Source of the DNA: Rhodocaloribacter litoris
GTDB taxonomy: Bacteria; Bacteroidota; Rhodothermia; Rhodothermales; ISCAR-4553
Direction of reading: 5' to 3'
NCBI RefSeq assembly: GCF_011682235.2
Contig: NZ_CP076718.1
Location: 491,744 to 555,743 of the forward strand
Length of the DNA stretch: 64,000 nucleotides
Shown: piece after piece, positions 1-9,197 of the stretch
Layout: every line of letters begins with the position of its first letter
Numbering within the stretch: position 1 is the stretch's first letter
Notes under the pieces: generated by a model
Database searches by the model: none
What the model saw: only the letters and a program-made list of their open reading frames with translations
Told to the model about the DNA's origin: nothing
Position numbers and translations under genes: made by a program

Positions 1-37
1 AGCGGCCATCCGCCTTCTCCCCGAACCTTGCATACCG

Positions 38-409
38 ATGCCGAACGAATCCTTCAGGGTTTCCCCCGTCTCGCAGTCCTTCGGGACCCATGAGATCTAC
101 CCGCACCTGCGCCGGGACCGGCGGCACGACACCTGGCACGTGACGCTGGTGCTGACCCGTCCTCCCGACCTCCCGCCGGTACGGGGCGAAGACCTCACGG
201 TTCAACTCCACGACGCGGACGGACGGTCGTTCGACGTGCGGGAGCGGCCCGCCGGCCCCCAGGTCGAAGTCGGCAACAGCCGGGGCGTGTCGGTCAATGC
301 CGAATTCGTCTTTGCCGGGGCCGCACGCCTTCCGGCGACCCTGTCGGTTTCGTACCGCGGCCAGACGGCCCGCTTCCACATCCATCCTCCACCGGAACCC
401 CCGCGTTAG
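38..409 (+). CDS. Hypothetical protein of the eCIS locus
   Basis: I do not recognise this 123-residue protein. It has no signal peptide or membrane segment. Alternating hydrophobic and polar residues with few helix formers suggest a small beta-sandwich fold, and the C-terminus is proline-rich. It is the first complete gene in the window and lies 48 bp before the tube/hub adaptor gene on the same strand, so it is probably part of the injection-system operon. Codon use matches its neighbours. It could be a structural accessory protein or a cargo protein; nothing in the sequence decides between these. Confidence 0.6.
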   Translation: MPNESFRVSPVSQSFGTHEIYPHLRRDRRHDTWHVTLVLTRPPDLPPVRGEDLTVQLHDADGRSFDVRERPAGPQVEVGNSRGVSVNAEFVFAGAARLPATLSVSYRGQTARFHIHPPPEPPR

Positions 410-457
410 CGGAAACCGGTTTGCCCGCCTCCGACGCCCTTTCCCGAACGCTTCCTT

Positions 458-1102
458 ATGACCACCTTTCCCGGCGCTCCCCGACTGCTCAAAGGCGGCC
501 TCGTGCTCGTCGATCCGGATTCCGGCACCGTCCGGCGTGCGATCGTGCTGCAGTACAACCCGACGACGCTGACGCGAACGCTTCAGGTCCAGAGTGCAGG
601 CGAAAACGCCGACCGCTCGCAGGCCCTGCGCCTGAGCGGTCCGCCCGTGGAGACCTACCGCCTCGAAGCCGAGATCGATGCCGCCGACCAGCTCGAATTC
701 CCCGACCAGCACCGGACGACCGTCGAGCACGGCATCTTCCCCCAGCTGGCTGCGCTGGAGACGATGGTCTATCCCGAGAGCAGCCGCCTGCAGGCCAACA
801 ACGACCTGGCCAACGCCGGCACGCTGGAGATCCTCCCCGTCGAGGCCCCGCTGACGCTTTTCGTCTGGAGCAAGCAGCGGGTGGTGCCCGTGCGCGTGAC
901 CGACTTCAGCATCACCGAAGAAGCGTTCGACCCCACGCTGAACCCGCTCCGCGCCCGCGTCACCCTGGGCTTCCGCGTCCTCAACGTGAACGACCTCGGT
1001 TTCGAGCACGCCGGCGGCAACCTGTACATGACCTACCACAAACAGCTGGAACGGCTGGCCGGGCTGAACCCGTTCGCCCGCGCGGCCGACCTCGGCTTCT
1101 GA
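458..1102 (+). CDS. Contractile injection system tube/hub adaptor protein (Afp7 N-domain type)
   Basis: A 214-residue protein resembling the CIS_tube family, whose members join the inner tube to the baseplate hub of phage-like injection machines. The family-type N-terminal segment IVLQYNPTTLTRTLQVQ is present near residue 30. The C-terminal half carries the usual stretch around VTDFSITEEAFDPTLNP followed by a beta strand and NVNDLGF. In Afp/PVC particles this domain is fused to a LysM domain; here the LysM domain is a separate gene 17 bp downstream. No signal peptide is present, as expected for a cytoplasmically assembled particle. Family assignment is from remembered motifs. Confidence 0.85.
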   Translation: MTTFPGAPRLLKGGLVLVDPDSGTVRRAIVLQYNPTTLTRTLQVQSAGENADRSQALRLSGPPVETYRLEAEIDAADQLEFPDQHRTTVEHGIFPQLAALETMVYPESSRLQANNDLANAGTLEILPVEAPLTLFVWSKQRVVPVRVTDFSITEEAFDPTLNPLRARVTLGFRVLNVNDLGFEHAGGNLYMTYHKQLERLAGLNPFARAADLGF

Positions 1103-1119
1103 CACCTCACAACCACGCC

Positions 1120-1437
1120 ATGGCCACCTATCCCCTCAACAGCCGCTACTACCGCACCGAACAGGCGGAATACGTGAAGGCAGACGGCCAGGTCATCGCC
1201 TACCTCCGCCGGCGGTTCCTGCCGCCGCCGGAGCGCCTGGCCCTGCAGCAGGAACACACCGTCGTCGACGGGGACCGGCCGGACCTCATCGCCGCCCGCG
1301 CCTTCGGCGATCCCGAGCTGTTCTGGCGCCTGGCCGACGCCCACCGCGTCCTGCACCCGGACGAGCTGACCGCCGAACCGGGGCGCCGGCTGCGCATCAC
1401 CCTTCCCGAAGGTATTCCCGGTCCCCCGCATGCTTAG
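1120..1437 (+). CDS. LysM-type baseplate protein (gpX/gp53-like)
   Basis: A 105-residue protein starting MATYPLNSRYYRTE. The start at 1120 was chosen over a much longer upstream extension because the extension overlaps the adaptor gene in another frame and is arginine/proline-rich shadow sequence. The C-terminal half (ARAFGDPELFWRLADAHRV...LRITLP) matches the compact LysM-like fold of phage tail gpX and T4 gp53-type wedge proteins: a short helix with DPELFWRLAD, then a polar turn and a final strand. Its stop overlaps the next gene by 8 bp, indicating translational coupling to the hub gene. Confidence 0.85.
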   Translation: MATYPLNSRYYRTEQAEYVKADGQVIAYLRRRFLPPPERLALQQEHTVVDGDRPDLIAARAFGDPELFWRLADAHRVLHPDELTAEPGRRLRITLPEGIPGPPHA

Positions 1438-2554
1438 AGGCGGCATCCATCTGACCCTGCTGATGGGCCCCACCGTCCCCGTGCCCGTCCCGAAGCCCGT
1501 CACCGAGGCACTCACCGGCGTCGAGGTCCGGGAGACGGATGGCGAGCCGGCGGCCTTCACCCTCACCTTCACCTTCGACAGCAAATCCGCCCTCACAACG
1601 GTGATGCTGCTGCTGGGCGAGCTGGCCCCGCTCTTCCGCGCCATCCTGGTCGCCACGGTGCGGGGCACGCCGCACGTGCTCATGGACGGCCTCGTGACCG
1701 ACCAGCAGATCGCGCCCGACGTGCAGACGGGCAAGGCCACGCTCACACTGGCCGGCTCCGACCTGACCGTGGCCATGGACCAGATCGACTTCACCGGCAT
1801 CCCCTATCCCGGGATGCCCTTCGAAGCCCGGGTGGCCCTCATCGTGGCCAAGTATGCGGTCTACGGGATGATCCCGCTCGTCATCCCCACCCTGTTCCTG
1901 GACGTGCCCATCCCCGTCGAGCGCATCCCGACGCACCGGGGCACGGACCTCAACTACGTCAGGATGATGGCACGCGAGGCAGGCTACACGTTCTACATCG
2001 TCCCCGGCCCGGCACCCGGCACGAACGTGGCGTACTGGGGCCCCGAGGCCCGCCTCGGCGTGCCGCAGCCGGCGCTGAACGTGGGCATGGACGGGTTCAC
2101 GAACGTCGAGTCGATCAACTTCCGCTTCACCGGCGGCGAGCAAGTGCTGCCCGTCGTCTTCATCCAGGAGCCCTTCACGCGGGCACCGATCCCCATCCCG
2201 ATCCCCGGCATCGACCTGCTGAAGCCCCCGCTCGGGCTGCTGGCCGGGCTGCCCCGGATCGAACTGATGAACCACACCGCCAACATGAATCCGGCCCAGG
2301 CCATCCAGGCCGGGCTGGCGCGGGCTTCCCGCAGCGCCGACGTGGTCCAGGGCTCCGGCTCGCTGGACGTGCTCCGCTACGGCCACGTGCTCCGCGCCCG
2401 CGGGTTGGTCGGCGTCCGGGGCACCGGCGACGCCTTCAACGGACTCTACTACGTCAAAAGCGTCACCCACCGGCTCAAACGAGGCGAATACAAGCAAGAC
2501 TTCACGCTCGTGCGCGACGGGCTGCTCCCGACGGTTCCCCGCGTCCCCCCGTGA
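1430..2554 (+). CDS. Phage late control gpD-like baseplate hub protein
   Basis: A 374-residue hub protein of the gpD/VgrG-N/gp27 superfamily, which forms the ring that holds the puncturing spike. Visible features are the early beta-rich region with DGLVTDQQIAPDVQTGKATL, the middle motif RGTDLNYVRMMAREAGYTFYI near residue 165, which is typical of the second hub barrel, and the C-terminal YYVKSVTHRLKRGEYKQDFTL segment that ends this family. The spike domain that follows gpD in VgrG or Afp8 is absent here and encoded by the next gene, so hub and spike are separate as in phages. Proline-rich insertions occur near residues 15-20 and 240. Confidence 0.88.
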   Translation: MLRGGIHLTLLMGPTVPVPVPKPVTEALTGVEVRETDGEPAAFTLTFTFDSKSALTTVMLLLGELAPLFRAILVATVRGTPHVLMDGLVTDQQIAPDVQTGKATLTLAGSDLTVAMDQIDFTGIPYPGMPFEARVALIVAKYAVYGMIPLVIPTLFLDVPIPVERIPTHRGTDLNYVRMMAREAGYTFYIVPGPAPGTNVAYWGPEARLGVPQPALNVGMDGFTNVESINFRFTGGEQVLPVVFIQEPFTRAPIPIPIPGIDLLKPPLGLLAGLPRIELMNHTANMNPAQAIQAGLARASRSADVVQGSGSLDVLRYGHVLRARGLVGVRGTGDAFNGLYYVKSVTHRLKRGEYKQDFTLVRDGLLPTVPRVPP

Positions 2555-2603
2555 CGGAACGGCCGGACGGACCGCCTGAAGAATCCCCCAACCCTCCTAC
2601 CCC

Positions 2604-3107
2604 ATGGAAACCTATTTCGGCAAGTATCGCGGGCTGGTACTCAACAACGTGGATCCGATGCAAAAGGGGCGGCTGCTCGTCCAGTTGCCCGATGTGCTGG
2701 GCCTCTCGACCTCGAGCTGGGCGATGCCCTGCGTGCCGTTCACCGGACCGCAGGCGGGCACCTTCGTGCTGCCGCCGGTGGGCGCCGGCGTGTGGGTCGA
2801 GTTCGAGGGAGGCAACCCGGACTACCCCATCTGGACGGGCGGCTTCTGGAGCTCGGCCGCCGAGGTGCCGGCGCTGGCGCTGGCCGGGCTGCCTGCCTCC
2901 CCCAGCATCGTGCTGCAAACCCTCGGGCAGAACACGCTGATGATCAGCGACGTGCCGGGCACGGGCGGCATCATGCTCAAGAGCACCACCGGGGCGATGA
3001 TCCTCGTCAACGACCTGGGGATCACGATCTCCAACGGCAAAGGGGCCACCATCGTCATGGCCGGCCCGACCGTGACCATCAACAACGGCGCCCTGGTCAT
3101 CACCTGA
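2604..3107 (+). CDS. Baseplate spike protein gpV-like (OB-fold plus beta-helix)
   Basis: A 167-residue protein. Residues 1-80 form a gp5/gpV OB-fold: METYFGKYRGLVLNNVDPMQKGRL at the N-terminus, then GAGVWVEFEGGNPDYPIW, the hallmark of the family. Residues 100-167 form a short repetitive beta-prism (stretches such as GIMLKSTTGAMILVNDLG and NGKGATIVMAGPTVTINNG) that should trimerise into the spike shaft. It sits between the gpD hub and the PAAR-like tip, matching assembly order. It probably combines with the upstream gene to do the job of Afp8 in other eCIS. Confidence 0.9.
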   Translation: METYFGKYRGLVLNNVDPMQKGRLLVQLPDVLGLSTSSWAMPCVPFTGPQAGTFVLPPVGAGVWVEFEGGNPDYPIWTGGFWSSAAEVPALALAGLPASPSIVLQTLGQNTLMISDVPGTGGIMLKSTTGAMILVNDLGITISNGKGATIVMAGPTVTINNGALVIT

Positions 3108-3174
3108 CCCGGTGCCGCCCCGGCCGCGTTACCCCCCCGCGGCCGGTGCGATCTGCAAGCTTTCAATCGAAAAA

Positions 3175-3510
3175 ATGCCTGGACCTGTTTTTCATCTCGG
3201 CGGCACGGCCATCTGCCCGCACGGCGGTCAGGTGTCGGTGATCCCGACGAACACCCGCGTCTTCGCCGGCGGCCAGCCGGTCGCCACGATGGCGGACACC
3301 TACCTCGTGGCGGGGTGCGCCTTCACCGTTCCCGGCCCCAAACCGCAACCGTGTGTGAAGGTGCAATGGCTCGTACCGGCCACCCGCGTCTTCGTGAACG
3401 GGCAGCCGGTCATCATCCAGACGAGCACGGGCCTCTGCCTGAGCGCCGAGCAGATCCCGCAGGGCCCGCCTACCATCGTGGCGGCCCAGCCCCGCGTCAT
3501 CGCCACCTGA
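3175..3510 (+). CDS. PAAR-like spike tip protein
   Basis: A 111-residue protein starting MPGPVFHLGGTAICPHGG. The start at the ATG at 3175 removes a 21-residue upstream GTG extension. It has the PAAR-like pattern of His/Cys positions (HLGG, CPHGG, a Cys in VAGCAF and another in PQPCV) and repeated short hydrophobic strands (VFAGGQPVATM, VFVNGQPVII) expected for a metal-stabilised cone on the spike end. In related clusters this type of protein sharpens the spike and may carry cargo. It is followed by a 205-bp spacer before gp25. Confidence 0.8.
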   Translation: MPGPVFHLGGTAICPHGGQVSVIPTNTRVFAGGQPVATMADTYLVAGCAFTVPGPKPQPCVKVQWLVPATRVFVNGQPVIIQTSTGLCLSAEQIPQGPPTIVAAQPRVIAT

Positions 3511-3715
3511 GCCTCAGAGATATGGGGCCGGGCGACGGTGAAGGGGTATCGGCATCATTTGATGCTCCGTGCGGGATCCGCTTGCGGAGGCCGGGATAGC
3601 CCGGCATCGTGCGTGGTGCGTGAGCAGGCGGCCCCGCGAAATACGCACGGCGCAGAGGCCATCCCGCCGCCGAAAAGCGGAGACGACACAACCCGTTAGA
3701 CCCAACACCCAAACC

Positions 3716-4072
3716 ATGAACCTCGACTTCCCCTTCCACATCGACGGGCGCGGGCGGACGGCCACGACCGGCGATGACGACCACGTCCGCGACCTGATCG
3801 AGCAGGTGCTCTTCACCAGCCCCGGCGAACGCGTCAACCGGCCCGACTTCGGCAGCGGGCTGCGCCAGTTGACCTTCGCGCCGAACAGCGCCGAACTGGC
3901 CGCCACGACCCGCCTCCTCGTCCAGAGCAACCTGCAACGCTGGCTGGGCGACCTCATCGACGTGATCGACGTGACGGTTGCACAGGAAGACGCCCTGCTC
4001 CGTGTGACGGTGCAGTACCGGGTCCGCCGCACGCAGGAGTCCCGTACGGCCACCTTCAGCCGGGAGACCTGA
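3716..4072 (+). CDS. gp25/GPW-like baseplate wedge protein
   Basis: A 118-residue member of the W/gp25 lysozyme-like family, part of the inner baseplate that nucleates the sheath. It contains the family core IEQVLFTSPGERVNRPDFGS near residue 30, including the conserved glutamate-arginine pair (GER) and the PDFGSGL turn. The ATG at 3716 gives the usual length; the longer frame upstream is not needed. Its stop is followed after one base by the ATG of the wedge protein gene, so the two are translated together. Confidence 0.92.
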   Translation: MNLDFPFHIDGRGRTATTGDDDHVRDLIEQVLFTSPGERVNRPDFGSGLRQLTFAPNSAELAATTRLLVQSNLQRWLGDLIDVIDVTVAQEDALLRVTVQYRVRRTQESRTATFSRET

Positions 4073-4073
4073 C

Positions 4074-6614
4074 ATGCCGCTTCCCTACACCTGCCGGACC
4101 CCGCGCCGCCGCAACCTCACCGACGCCACGGCCCTCAACGGCATCGACTACCTCGAAGTGCTCGACGCCGAGGCGCCGGCCGGCAGCCCCCGCCAGCGAA
4201 CGTTGCTCGTGCGCCTGCTCGAACCCGTCCCGGCAGACCTGACGGCGGGCAACCTCCGCATCACGGGCGGGGTGCGCGTCGCGCACGTGGGCGTCGAATG
4301 GGCCCGCGCCGCCGACGACGCCGAAGCCGCCTTTGCCGAAGGACTCCTCAACGAAGCCGAGCGGGACTTCCTCCTGGCCCGGCCCGACCCGGACCACCTG
4401 CTCGTCGTCCGCACCGATACCGAAGGGGACCATTCCACCTACACCCTCTCCATCGTCACCTCCCCCACGAGCGACGTCCCCCGGCCCGACTTCGACCCGG
4501 TCCTGTCCGAAACCCCCTTCTCCTTCAAGATCGACTGCCCCTCCGAGTTCGACTGTGCCCCCGTGCAGGCCTGCCCGCCCGAGCCGCCCTCCGCCCCGCC
4601 GCTCGACTACCTCGCCCGGGACTACGGCACGTTCCGCCGTCTCCTCCTGGACCGGCTCTCGGTGACCCTGCCGGAATGGACCGAGCGCAACCCGGCCGAC
4701 CTGGGCATCGCCCTCGTCGAGGTGCTGGCGTACACGGGCGACTACCTCAGCTACCAGCAGGATGCCGTGGCGACGGAGGCCTACCTGGGCACGGCGCGCC
4801 GCCGGCCCTCCGTCCGGCGCCACGCCCGCCTCCTCGACTATGCGATGCACGACGGCGTGAACGCCCGGGCCTGGGTATGCCTCGAGGTCGACGCCGGCGG
4901 AGACGGGCTCGTCCTCGCCCCGGAGGACGCCACCGGCTTCCGGACGCGCCTGCTCACCCGGATGCCCGAACCGGTCGTCCTCGACCCCGGCACCTGGGAG
5001 ACGGCCCGTGCCCTTCACCGGCCCGAGGTGTTCGAACTTCTCACCGGAACGACCCTCTACGCAGCCCACAACACAATCCGCCTCTACACCTGGTCCGACG
5101 AGGCCTGCTGCCTGCCGGCCGGGGCAACGCGCGCCACGCTCCGCGACGACGAGACCGCCCGGCTGCGCCTCCGCCCGGGCGACGTGCTGCTCTTCGAAGA
5201 GGTCCGCGGCGCCGCAACCGGGCTCGAAGCCGACGCCGACCCGGCGCGGCGGCACGCCGTCCGGCTGACCCGCACCGTGCCGGAGGCCGGGGTGGCACCG
5301 GACGGGACGCGCACGCCGGGCCCGCTTACCCGCGACCCCGTCACGGACGAGCCGGTCGTGGAGGTCGAATGGGCGGCGGGCGACGCCCTGCCGTTTTCCC
5401 TCTGCCTCTCCGCCCGGATCGGCGACCGGTATGAGGAAGACCTGACGGTGGCCCGGGGCAACGTCGTCCTGGCCGACGCCGGCCGGAGCATCGCCACCGA
5501 GGCCCTCCCGCTGCCCGAAGCCGCGGCCCGCTATCGCCCGAAGCTGGCCGAACGCGGCCTCACGTACCGCGTGCCGTTCGACGCCGCCGCGGCCGCCGCC
5601 CGGCCGGCCGCCGAAGCCGTACGCCAGGAACCGCGGGCCGCCCTGCCGGCCGTGACCCTCACCGGCGGCGGGCTGACCTGGACGCCCCGGCGGGACCTGC
5701 TCGCCAGCGGCCGCTTCGCCGCCGAATTCGTCGTCGAAATGGAGGACGACGGCACGGCCCGCCTCCGCTTCGGCGACGGCGTCTACGGGCGCCGGCCGGA
5801 AGCCGGGCTCGCCCTGACGGCCACCTACCGGGTCGGAAACGGGCCGGACGGCAACGTGGGGGCCGAGGCCCTCGCCCACGTGGTCACGGCCGCGGGCGGC
5901 ATCACCCGGGTACGCAATCCCCTTCCCGCCACCGGCGGCACCGCCCCCGAAACACCGGCCCAGGTGAAGCTCTACGCCCCGCAGGCCTTTCGCATCCAGG
6001 AACGCGCCGTCACCGAAGCCGACTACGCCGACGTCGCCCGGCGCCACCCCGAAGTGCAGAAGGCCGTCGCCCGGCGACGCTGGACGGGGAGCTGGTTTAC
6101 CCTCTTCCTGGCCGTCGACCGCACCGGCGGCCGCCCGGTCGACGCCGCCTTCGAAGCCGACCTCCGGGCCTTCCTCGAACGCTTCCGCCTGGCCGGGCAG
6201 GACCTCGAAATCGACGGCCCCCGCTTCGTCCCGCTCGACGTGGCCTTCACCGTCTGCGTCGCCCCCGGCTTCTTCCGCGCCGACGTGAAAACCGCCCTCC
6301 TCGACGCGCTCTCGGCCCGCGACCTGCCCGACGGACGACGCGGCTTCTTCCACCCGGACCACTTCACCTTCGGACAGCCGGTCTATCTCAGCCGCCTCCT
6401 CGCCACGGCGATGGCCGTGCCCGGCGTGCAGTGGATCGACGCCGAGGTGCATCCCGCCAAACCCCACCGCTTCCAGCGCCGGGGCCAGCCCTACCACGGC
6501 GAATACGAACAGGGCTTCATCGACATGGGACGCCTCGAAATCGCCCGGCTCGACAACGACTCCAACCGACCCGAAAACGGCAAAATCGAGTTGTTCATGC
6601 AAGGAGGGCTGTAA
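4074..6614 (+). CDS. Baseplate J-like wedge protein 1 (putative baseplate assembly protein)
   Basis: An 846-residue protein of the large baseplate wedge type found in eCIS (Afp11-like, gp6/gpJ superfamily). The region around residues 185-260 (LDYLARDYGTFRRLLLDRL, then WTERNPADLGIALVEVLAYTGDYLSYQQD) is the conserved N-terminal module of these proteins. Near residue 560 RFGDGVYGRRPEAG is the family beta-turn motif, and residues 640-670 (FRIQERAVTEADYADVARRHPEVQKA) start the gpJ C-terminal domain. Wedge dimers of this type encircle the hub. The C-terminus is followed immediately by a strong ribosome site for the next wedge gene. Confidence 0.9.
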   Translation: MPLPYTCRTPRRRNLTDATALNGIDYLEVLDAEAPAGSPRQRTLLVRLLEPVPADLTAGNLRITGGVRVAHVGVEWARAADDAEAAFAEGLLNEAERDFLLARPDPDHLLVVRTDTEGDHSTYTLSIVTSPTSDVPRPDFDPVLSETPFSFKIDCPSEFDCAPVQACPPEPPSAPPLDYLARDYGTFRRLLLDRLSVTLPEWTERNPADLGIALVEVLAYTGDYLSYQQDAVATEAYLGTARRRPSVRRHARLLDYAMHDGVNARAWVCLEVDAGGDGLVLAPEDATGFRTRLLTRMPEPVVLDPGTWETARALHRPEVFELLTGTTLYAAHNTIRLYTWSDEACCLPAGATRATLRDDETARLRLRPGDVLLFEEVRGAATGLEADADPARRHAVRLTRTVPEAGVAPDGTRTPGPLTRDPVTDEPVVEVEWAAGDALPFSLCLSARIGDRYEEDLTVARGNVVLADAGRSIATEALPLPEAAARYRPKLAERGLTYRVPFDAAAAAARPAAEAVRQEPRAALPAVTLTGGGLTWTPRRDLLASGRFAAEFVVEMEDDGTARLRFGDGVYGRRPEAGLALTATYRVGNGPDGNVGAEALAHVVTAAGGITRVRNPLPATGGTAPETPAQVKLYAPQAFRIQERAVTEADYADVARRHPEVQKAVARRRWTGSWFTLFLAVDRTGGRPVDAAFEADLRAFLERFRLAGQDLEIDGPRFVPLDVAFTVCVAPGFFRADVKTALLDALSARDLPDGRRGFFHPDHFTFGQPVYLSRLLATAMAVPGVQWIDAEVHPAKPHRFQRRGQPYHGEYEQGFIDMGRLEIARLDNDSNRPENGKIELFMQGGL

Positions 6615-6616
6615 GG

Positions 6617-9178
6617 ATGACCTCGACCCGAAACGAAACGACGTCTCCGACCTGCGGCTGTTGCGAAGAAACGCCGGCAGGGCCCCGGCACGAGAACCGT
6701 CCCGGGCTTTCGGCCCTGGCCTACCGCACCGGCACGCACGGCACCATCCTCCGGCGGATGCTCGACCGGATCGGCCGCATCGAACTGCCCGGGGACGGGC
6801 ATGCCGGCACACGCCCGCTGGCCCGCCTGACCACCCGTTCCCCCGCGGACCCCGCCATCGCCCTCCTCGATGCCTGGGCCGCCGTGGCCGACGTCCTCAC
6901 CTTCTACCAGGAGCGCATCGCCAACGAGGGGTTCCTCCGCACCGCCACCGAACGACGGTCGCTGCTCGAACTCGCCCGCACCATCGGCTACGAACTCCGG
7001 CCCGGCGTGGCCGCGAGCACGTACCTGGCCTTCCACGTGAATGAGGGAGCGGGCGGCCCCGCCCGGGCATCCCTCCCGGCCGGCACGAAGGTTCAGAGCG
7101 TCCCGACGGCCTCCGACGAGCAGCCGCAGACCTTCGAGACGACGGAGGATTTCGAGGCCCGCACCGCCTGGAACGCCGTCCGCCCGCGCCGCACCGAGCC
7201 CCACCTCCCCGCCTTCGGCGACACCGAGACCTACATCCAGGGCATCACCAGCCGGATCCAGCCCGGCGACTACCTCCTGCTCGTGGGCGACGAGCGCAAG
7301 GCGTGGTTCGGCAGCGAGCAATGGGATGTGCGCCAGGTGAAAACCGTCGAACCCGACGCCGAAAAAGACCGCACCCGGCTGACCTGGGAGCCCGGCCTCG
7401 GCACCGACGCGGCGCATACGCGCCGCGTGGAACCCGCCACCCGAAACGCCGAACTGTACGTCTTCCGCCGCCGCGCCGCCCTCTTCGGCCACAACGCGCC
7501 GGACTGGCGTGCGTTGCCCGAAGAGATCAAGCGCGCCTACTGCACCGAACGCGACGCCGACGGCCGGCCTACCTGTCCGGACTGGCCCGGCTTCGAGATC
7601 GACGTCGACGCCGCCCGGCTCGACCTCGACGCCGACTATCCCCAGATCCTCCCCGGCAGCTGGATCGCCCTGGTCGGACCCGCCTACACCGAACTCTACC
7701 GTGCCGTCGAGGTGGCTGCCCTCACCCGCACCGACTTTACCCTCTCGACGAAGATCACCCGGGTGACGGTGGATATCCGGGAAAACCTCCGGCGCTTCGG
7801 CCTGCGGGAGACGCTGGTGCTGGCCGAGCCCGAACGGCTCGCCTTTGCCGAACGGCCCGTCACCGCTCCCGTCGCGGGGGCCTCCCTCGACGTCGAACCC
7901 CCCGCCGCGCATACACGCGGCGACGACCTCTTCTTCGAAGGACAAACGATCCTGGTGCAGGGGCAACCCTCCGGGGCGGAGGTGCCGGAGGAGGACACCC
8001 GTATCCACGGCGAGGTGGCCGTCGTCAAGTCCGTCACCGACCATGGAACGCACATGACGGTGGTGCTGGAGAACGCGCTGGCCAACAGCTACCTCCGCGA
8101 GACCGTCACCCTCTACGGCAACGTGGTGCCGGCCACGCACGGCGAGACCGTGACGGAGGTGCTCGGCAGCGGCGACGGATCGGTGAGGAACCAGGCCTTC
8201 ACCCTCGGGAAAACCCCGCTGACGTACGTCTCCGCGGCGACGCCGGACGGCACCGCGAGCACGCTCGAGGTACGGGTGGGCGGGGTACGATGGGAGGAAG
8301 TGCCTTCCCTCTACGGCCAGGCGCCGGCGGCGCGGGTCTACACCGTACGGCTCGACGACGCGGCCCGTACCACCCTTACCTTCGGCGACGGCGTGAACGG
8401 GGCACGGCTGCCCTCGGGGCAGGAGAACGTCACGGCCACGTACCGCACCGGCCTCGGCCTTGCCGGTGAGGTGCAGGCCGGGCAACTCACCCTGCTGATG
8501 ACACGCCCCTACGGCATCGACGGCGTGGACAACCCGCTGGCGGCCGCCGGAGCCGCCGATCCCGAGACGACGGACGACGCCCGCCGGAACGCCCCGCGCA
8601 CCGTCCTCACACTCGACCGCATCGTCTCCCTGCGGGACTTCGAAGACTTCGCGCGGGGCTTCGCCGGCATTGGCAAGGCCCAGGCGACCCGCCTCTTCGG
8701 CGGCGAGGCGCACCTGGTGCACCTGACCGTCGCCGACGTCCAGGGCGAGACCGTGGTGTCTCCCCTGCTCGACAACCTCCGCGATGCCATCGACGCCGTA
8801 CGCGATCCGGCGGCCGTGGTGGTGCTGGCCGGAGCCGCCACCCCTACCTTCCGGCTGGCCGCCACCGTCTGGTACGACCCCGCCTACCGGCCCGAGGACG
8901 TCCAGGCCGCCGCCGAGGCCGCCCTCCGCGACGCCTTCGCCGTCGACGCCCGCGACTTCGCCCTGCCCGTCACGGCCTCCGAGGTGCTGCGCGTGCTGCA
9001 CACCGTCGCGGGCCTCGTCGCCGTCGACCTGGACCGCCTCTACCGCGACGGCGAGGTGCCGGGCCTGGCGCCGGTACTGCCGGCCGCCCGCGCCCGGCGC
9101 CTGGGCGACGCCATCCTGCCCGCCGAGTTGCTGCTGCTTCACGAAGACGGCATCGAACTCACCCTCTACCCGGCCTGA
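6617..9178 (+). CDS. Baseplate J-like wedge protein 2
   Basis: An 853-residue second wedge protein. The ATG at 6617 was chosen because AAGGAGGG lies about 10 bases upstream (6602-6609), one of the few strong Shine-Dalgarno sequences in the window; a longer frame from 6431 overlaps the previous gene. Residues 15-60 contain LSALAYRTGTHGTILRRMLDRI, and residues 75-110 (ALLDAWAAVADVLTFYQERIANEGFL) are a diagnostic pattern of eCIS wedge proteins. FGDGVNGARLPSGQENV and a C-terminal gpJ domain (LRDFEDFARGFAGIGKAQA) are also present. It pairs with the preceding wedge protein in the predicted baseplate. A CGCC pattern near the N-terminus (residues 13-16) is unusual. Confidence 0.9.
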   Translation: MTSTRNETTSPTCGCCEETPAGPRHENRPGLSALAYRTGTHGTILRRMLDRIGRIELPGDGHAGTRPLARLTTRSPADPAIALLDAWAAVADVLTFYQERIANEGFLRTATERRSLLELARTIGYELRPGVAASTYLAFHVNEGAGGPARASLPAGTKVQSVPTASDEQPQTFETTEDFEARTAWNAVRPRRTEPHLPAFGDTETYIQGITSRIQPGDYLLLVGDERKAWFGSEQWDVRQVKTVEPDAEKDRTRLTWEPGLGTDAAHTRRVEPATRNAELYVFRRRAALFGHNAPDWRALPEEIKRAYCTERDADGRPTCPDWPGFEIDVDAARLDLDADYPQILPGSWIALVGPAYTELYRAVEVAALTRTDFTLSTKITRVTVDIRENLRRFGLRETLVLAEPERLAFAERPVTAPVAGASLDVEPPAAHTRGDDLFFEGQTILVQGQPSGAEVPEEDTRIHGEVAVVKSVTDHGTHMTVVLENALANSYLRETVTLYGNVVPATHGETVTEVLGSGDGSVRNQAFTLGKTPLTYVSAATPDGTASTLEVRVGGVRWEEVPSLYGQAPAARVYTVRLDDAARTTLTFGDGVNGARLPSGQENVTATYRTGLGLAGEVQAGQLTLLMTRPYGIDGVDNPLAAAGAADPETTDDARRNAPRTVLTLDRIVSLRDFEDFARGFAGIGKAQATRLFGGEAHLVHLTVADVQGETVVSPLLDNLRDAIDAVRDPAAVVVLAGAATPTFRLAATVWYDPAYRPEDVQAAAEAALRDAFAVDARDFALPVTASEVLRVLHTVAGLVAVDLDRLYRDGEVPGLAPVLPAARARRLGDAILPAELLLLHEDGIELTLYPA

Positions 9179-9197
9179 ATGACAACCGGCCCCCCCC

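Noticed and set aside
4056..6812. A 918-codon open frame on the minus strand
   Set aside because: It is an antisense shadow of the wedge protein gene in high-GC sequence; it is Gly/Arg/Val-rich without any motif.
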